A DNA stretch of 64,000 nucleotides from Galbula dea. Taxonomy: Eukaryota > Chordata > Aves > Piciformes > Galbulidae. Position numbers and translations under genes: made by a program. The stretch spans positions 140,464-204,463 of the forward strand of contig VWZX01006125.1 in NCBI GenBank assembly GCA_013399015.1, in the 5' to 3' direction. The notes beneath the pieces are model-generated. The model was given only the letters and a program-made list of their open reading frames with translations, made no database searches and was not told the origin of the DNA. Positions 61,475 to 64,000 of the stretch are shown piece after piece; position 1 is the first letter of the stretch; each line of letters starts with the position of its first letter.

Positions 61475-62293
61475 TTTATCCTGCCTGACGAACCTAGTGG
61501 CTTTCTATGATCATGTGACTACCTCAGTGGACAAGGGACGGCCTGTGGATGTGATCTATCTGGATTCCTGTAAGGCCTTTGACACAGTCCCCCACAAGAA
61601 TTACTGGCCAAGTTAGAGAACTATGGATTTGATGGGTGGACTGTTCAGTGGATAAGGAATTGGCTGGATGGTCGCATCCAGAAGGTAGTAGTCAATGGCT
61701 CAAAGTCCAGATGGAGACCAGTGACAAGTGGTGTCCCTCAGGGGTCCGTACTGGGACCTGTCCTATTTAATATTTTTATAAATGATATTGACAGCAAGAT
61801 TGAGTGCACCATAAGCAAGTTTGCTGATGACACAAAGCTGTGTGGTGCTGTTGATAAGTTGGAGGGGNNNNNNNNNNNNNNNNNNNNNNNNNNNNNNNNN
61901 NNNNNNNNNNNNNNNNNNNNNNNNNNNNNNNNNNNNNNNNNNNNNNNNNNNNNNNNNNNNNNNNNNNNNNNNNNNNNNNNNNNNNNNNNNNNNNNNNNNN
62001 NNNNNNNNNNNNNNNNNNNNNNNNNNNNNNNNNNNNNNNNNNNAAAGGACAAGGGGTAATGGTTTTAAATTAGAGAAGAGTAGATTTAGATTAGATATTA
62101 GGAAAAAGTTCCTTACCATAAGGGTAGTTCAACACTGGAACAGGTTGCCCAGGGAGGTGGTTGAGGCCCCGTCCCTGGAGGCATCAAAGGTGAGACTGGA
62201 CAGGGTTCTGAGCAACCTGACCTAGTTGGGGATGTCCCTGCTCACTACAGGGGGGTTGGACTAGGTGACCTCTGGAGGTCCCTTCCAACCCAG
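61475..62293 (+). mobile_element. CR1 LINE with RT core, interrupted by an assembly gap
   Basis: Plus-oriented. RT motifs in order are LTNLVAFYDH, CKAFDTVPH, WIRNWLDG, TSGVPQGSVLGPVLFNIFIN and the catalytic FADDTKLCG at about 61820-61845. Then comes the N run, then the 3' UTR region from 62044 (GGACAAGGGGTAATGGTTTT, CCCAGGGAGGTGGTTGAGGC, GACCTCTGGAGGTCCC). It ends at CCTTCCAACCCAGACGA without its terminal repeats, where the next CR1 copy begins. A stop after the VPH motif shows it is inactive. Confidence 0.93.
61868..62043. other. Assembly gap (176 N) inside CR1
   Basis: Run of N between the RT catalytic region and the 3' UTR region of one CR1 copy. Intact CR1 should have several hundred bp here, so the gap size may be an underestimate or the copy may be deleted. 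Confidence 1.
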
Positions 62294-62812
62294 ACGAGAT
62301 CTGGGCCCCTCAGTTTAAGAAGGACAGGGAACTGCTTGAAAGAGTCCAGCACAGAGCCACGAAGATGACAAAGGGGCTGGAACACCTTCCTTCTGAGGAA
62401 AGGCTGAGGGACCTGGGTCTCTTGAGCTTGGAGAAGAGGAGACTAAGGGGTGACCTCATCTATGCTTTTAAATATGTGAAGGGTAGGTGTCAGGAGGATG
62501 GGGTCAGGCTCTTCTCAGTGAAGCCCCGTGACAGGACAAGAGGCAATGGCTGTAAGCTGAAGCATAGGAGATTCCGTGTGAACACACGTAGAAATGTTTT
62601 CCCAGTTGAGGTGCCAGAGCACTGTCACAGACTGCCCAGAGAGGTTGGGAAGTCTCCTTCTATGGAGAGATTCAAAACGCGTCTGGATGCACTTCTGTGT
62701 GACCTGGTCTAGGGAATCCTGCTGTGGCAGAGGGCTTGGACTAGATGATCTTTCGAGGTCCCATCCAACTCCTAACATTCTGTGATTCTGTGTGATTCTG
62801 TGATTCTATCAT
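62294..62812 (+). mobile_element. CR1 LINE, best-preserved 3' portion in the window
   Basis: Plus-oriented. An open frame with no stop from the start of the copy to 62712 reads through QRRATK-like QHRATKMTKGLEHLPSEERL, LGLLSLEKRRLRGDLIYAF, GVRLFSVKP, VFPVEVPEH and the ORF2 stop after LDALLCDLV. A short 3' UTR follows (TAGGGAATCCTGCTGTGGCA, GACTAGATGATC) with terminal TCTGTGATTCTGTG repeats. The intact frame and clean repeats suggest a recent insertion. Its tail is nearly that of the SINE at 22377. Confidence 0.95.
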
Positions 62813-64000
62813 TTAAAATAAAAATCAACAAACACAATCTGAATGAGCTTATATCTATCCTCAAAAAAAGAAAGTGAAGGGAATCTGATGAAGGAAAAAT
62901 TGCTGATTACATCAGAATGAATCAATTACATAGGAGAAAATCTTAGGTCACTGGAGGAATTAGGTCAATTAAGTATTTCAGGCAGGTACAGCAGATTTAG
63001 GTCAGGGCAGAAGAACAGTGCTAAGGCTAAGAAGTTCCAAACAGTCACTGACTAATTCATGTCAGGCAAAGAGAAGAAACTTGAACTCTACATGGTAGGA
63101 GAGGTTAATGCAAAATGCAAAATCAAAAATCTCTCCACTCTGTATTTTAAAAGAAAAGAAAACAAGCAAAACCTTATTCCAAGCCAGGAGTGACTGAACA
63201 TGCATTAATGAAGTTCAGTTCACAAATTCTTTAATGAGTAAGCTAATACGCATGGAGTACACAGCTTGGCATCATTTGCAGAAGAGTTACTGAACAAGTT
63301 GAACATTGTCCTGTGCTTGCTACATGTGTCCCTCAACACTGATTTATTGACAGACGTAGACAGAAAGTGAGTTGGCAGGACAGATGAATGCCAGGTGAGA
63401 AGAAGATAGACTGACCTTAGAATAAGCAGAAGAATAAATATTCTTTGTAAGAAAAATGATTACATGAAAGAAACACAAGTGATATCTCCTGGAAAGACCA
63501 TAAAGAAGATGGTTTTAAATGTAAGTGTGAAGCTATGATAACTGAGAGCTTATAGTCAGTAAGGCTTGAAGAAAAGCAACCATTTCCACAATGCTTGTTT
63601 TGCCATTCCTATATTCATCAGCTCATGAGAGAAACTACAGTCACACTTATAGAAGAATGATTCTGAAGAAGCTATTCAAGATTCTGTGGATTTATATTAT
63701 GTTTGTATTATTTCCAAATCTTGCAATCCCTTATCGTTATGAAAGAAAATTTAAATTCCTCCACTGTTTTGACAAGACCAGAGTAAGTGCTTCATACTGA
63801 AGACAGACTCAATAAATGGACTTAAAAGAGGGCACAAAGTTAAAATTTTTCTCCACATGAAGGCAGTGTGGAGACACTTCATACTGTTTTAGCTTTTATG
63901 GCTAACTTTCCACTGTAGCTTCTGGATTTTTTTTTTTAAAATAGCTGTCATTACAAATGTTTGATAGAAATCTGTCTGTGGCACTGTGATTCTTCTTTTG
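62813..64000. other. 5' UTR intron, end of window
   Basis: AT-rich unique sequence. No CpG island, promoter or exon was recognised, so the KIAA0825 transcription start is probably beyond 64000. Confidence 0.5.

Noticed and set aside
62365..62712. 115-codon plus frame as a host gene
   Set aside because: CR1 ORF2 C-terminus; intact only because the copy is young.
1..64000. CRISPR arrays, bacterial operons or phage-like modules
   Set aside because: None seen; intron structure, CR1 and LTR content show this is vertebrate nuclear DNA.
32889..64000. Head-to-head promoter shared with a neighbouring gene (SLF1 lies next to KIAA0825 in humans)
   Set aside because: No CpG-rich block or recognisable SLF1 exon was found in this interval, so the shared promoter is presumably outside the window.

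Overview
The window looks like bird nuclear DNA. It is AT-rich, has long introns, is crowded with CR1 LINE fragments (the dominant avian retroposon) and carries solo LTRs of avian ERV type. Coding sequence is under 2 percent of the window. The mix of CR1 subfamilies, plus a tRNA-Glu/CR1 chimeric SINE, suggests a neoavian bird; I would guess a CR1-rich lineage such as woodpeckers, but that is weak inference.

One protein-coding gene is recognisable: KIAA0825 on the minus strand. Its first three coding exons are present at 32749-32888 (start codon), 19981-20149 and 13040-13709. They join in consistent phase (43 codons plus 2 nt; 1 nt plus 56 codons; then 223 codons plus 1 nt) and encode about the first 323 residues of a protein of roughly 1,275 residues in humans. 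The start exon has only 9 nt of 5' UTR behind a good splice acceptor, so transcription starts further upstream (higher coordinates). No CpG island or promoter-like block was seen between 32.9 and 64 kb, so the whole window probably lies inside the gene: 1-13039 is intron 3, 13710-19980 intron 2, 20150-32748 intron 1, and 32889-64000 a 5' UTR intron.

The introns hold about two dozen CR1 pieces. Most are 5'-truncated 3' tails; some retain endonuclease (GDFN) or reverse transcriptase (FADD) remnants. There are also three confident and one probable LTR (24512-25223, 29037-29505, 47738-48295, probable 42375-43131), the SINE at 22377-22555, minor microsatellites and a 39-bp tandem duplication. All three runs of N (26192-26460, 52877, 61868-62043) fall at or inside CR1 ORF2 sequence, so they are repeat-driven assembly breaks.

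I found no new multi-gene system. The observations most worth checking are the tRNA-Glu/CR1 SINE, a CTCF-like site in a GC-richer island at 18.4-18.7 kb, two exon-like islands (54525-54638 plus; 58918-59091 minus), the CR1 breakpoints at the gaps, and a small templated hairpin inside a CR1 copy.
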